Part shown: piece by piece, positions 6,469 to 6,652 of the stretch | Layout of the letters: every line of letters starts with the position of its first letter | Position numbering within the stretch: the first letter of the stretch is position 1 | Assembly: GCA_007134665.1 (NCBI GenBank) | Contig: SLKH01000141.1 | Coordinates: 1 to 6,652 of the forward strand | Length of the DNA: 6,652 nucleotides | DNA from: Balneolaceae bacterium | GTDB taxonomy: Bacteria; Bacteroidota; Rhodothermia; Balneolales; Balneolaceae | Direction: 5' to 3' | Notes under the pieces: model-generated | The model's input: the letters and a program-made list of their open reading frames with translations, nothing else | Databases searched by the model: none | Told to the model about the DNA's origin: nothing | Translations under genes and position numbers: made by a program

Positions 6469-6543
6469 GGGTGCTTAGCTCAGTTGGTTTAGAGCGCTAC
6501 CCCGACACGGTAGAGGTCACTGGTTCGAATCCAGTAGCACCCA
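6469..6543 (+). tRNA. tRNA-Val(GAC) with unusual C33
   Basis: A full 75-nt cloverleaf is present. The acceptor GGGTGCT (6469-6475) pairs perfectly with AGCACCC (6536-6542), and the discriminator is A6543. The D-stem is GCTC/GAGC, the anticodon stem CTACC (6497-6501)/GGTAG (6509-6513), and the T-stem ACTGG/CCAGT surrounds TTCGAAT. The seven-base anticodon loop CCGACAC puts GAC at 34-36 (6504-6506), reading valine GUC/GUU. Position 33 is C (6503) where U is nearly universal, a feature to verify. The 3' CCA is not encoded (A-CA follows), so it would be added enzymatically. A terminator follows directly. Confidence 0.88.
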
Positions 6544-6547
6544 CATT

Positions 6548-6584
6548 AAGCCCTGTAAGGTAATCCGACAGGGCTTCTTCTTTA
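6548..6584 (+). terminator. Rho-independent terminator after tRNA-Val
   Basis: AAGCCCTGT (6548-6556) and ACAGGGCTT (6568-6576) form a perfect 9-bp stem with an 11-nt loop, followed by the pyrimidine-rich tract CTTCTTTATT. It begins five bases after the mature tRNA end, as expected for the end of a tRNA transcript. The remaining bases (to 6652) show no supportable feature. Confidence 0.8.
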
Positions 6585-6652
6585 TTATGCACATCTACGA
6601 TCAATATTGTCTAAATAATTCAAGAAGCTTCTCTCCTCTCATTCGATTATCT

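Noticed and set aside
6359..6543. attL/attR-type duplication of a tRNA 3' end by an integrated element
   Set aside because: The copy includes the D-arm as well as the T-arm, lies only 110 bp from the intact gene, and no integrase or foreign gene lies between them; local duplication is simpler.
6601..6652. C-terminal end of a minus-strand protein (about 16 codons, ending LLELFRQY then TGA)
   Set aside because: It is protein-like and would converge on the tRNA terminator, but 16 codons at a window edge are too few to support a gene.
1..6652. CRISPR array, insertion sequence or defence system
   Set aside because: No spaced direct repeats, terminal inverted repeats, transposase or nuclease genes are visible. 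All long frames are accounted for by metabolic, envelope or housekeeping proteins.

Overview
The window looks like ordinary chromosomal sequence from a member of the Bacteroidota/Balneolota/Rhodothermota group. This assignment is an inference. It rests on moderate GC (roughly 40-45% by eye), almost no Shine-Dalgarno sequence ahead of any start codon, promoter-like motifs of the TTTG / TAnnTTTG type, and a deoC of the long, eukaryote-like DERA subtype. No phage, transposon or CRISPR sequence is visible.

Positions 1-3931 hold a plus-strand run of four genes: deoC (5' end cut by the window), an NAD(P)-dependent aldehyde dehydrogenase with all catalytic residues, a short aldehyde-dehydrogenase-like protein that has lost its catalytic half, and a SPOR-domain lipoprotein. 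DeoC cleaves deoxyribose 5-phosphate to glyceraldehyde 3-phosphate and acetaldehyde, so a linked aldehyde dehydrogenase could remove the acetaldehyde. The two dehydrogenase-type proteins (512 + 287 = 799 residues) correspond in order, size and signature ends to the two domains of ALDH16, which is usually one polypeptide of about 800 residues. The locus is therefore read as a split ALDH16 next to deoC. The SPOR gene begins 3 nt after the second of them.

Positions 3969-6225 hold a minus-strand cluster that converges on the first: nusB (antitermination factor), a PPP-family metallophosphatase with a GTG start, and ychF (Obg-like ATPase), separated by only 10 and 15 nt. These are housekeeping genes, probably one operon, with a candidate Bacteroidota-type promoter about 55 nt upstream of nusB.

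Positions 6226-6652 hold no protein gene that can be supported. A plus-strand promoter candidate is followed by a perfect 16-bp tandem duplication, a degenerate tRNA copy whose anticodon arm is an 8-bp perfect hairpin, a complete tRNA-Val(GAC) with the unusual base C33, and a Rho-independent terminator. This region and the split ALDH16 are the two parts most worth a second look.
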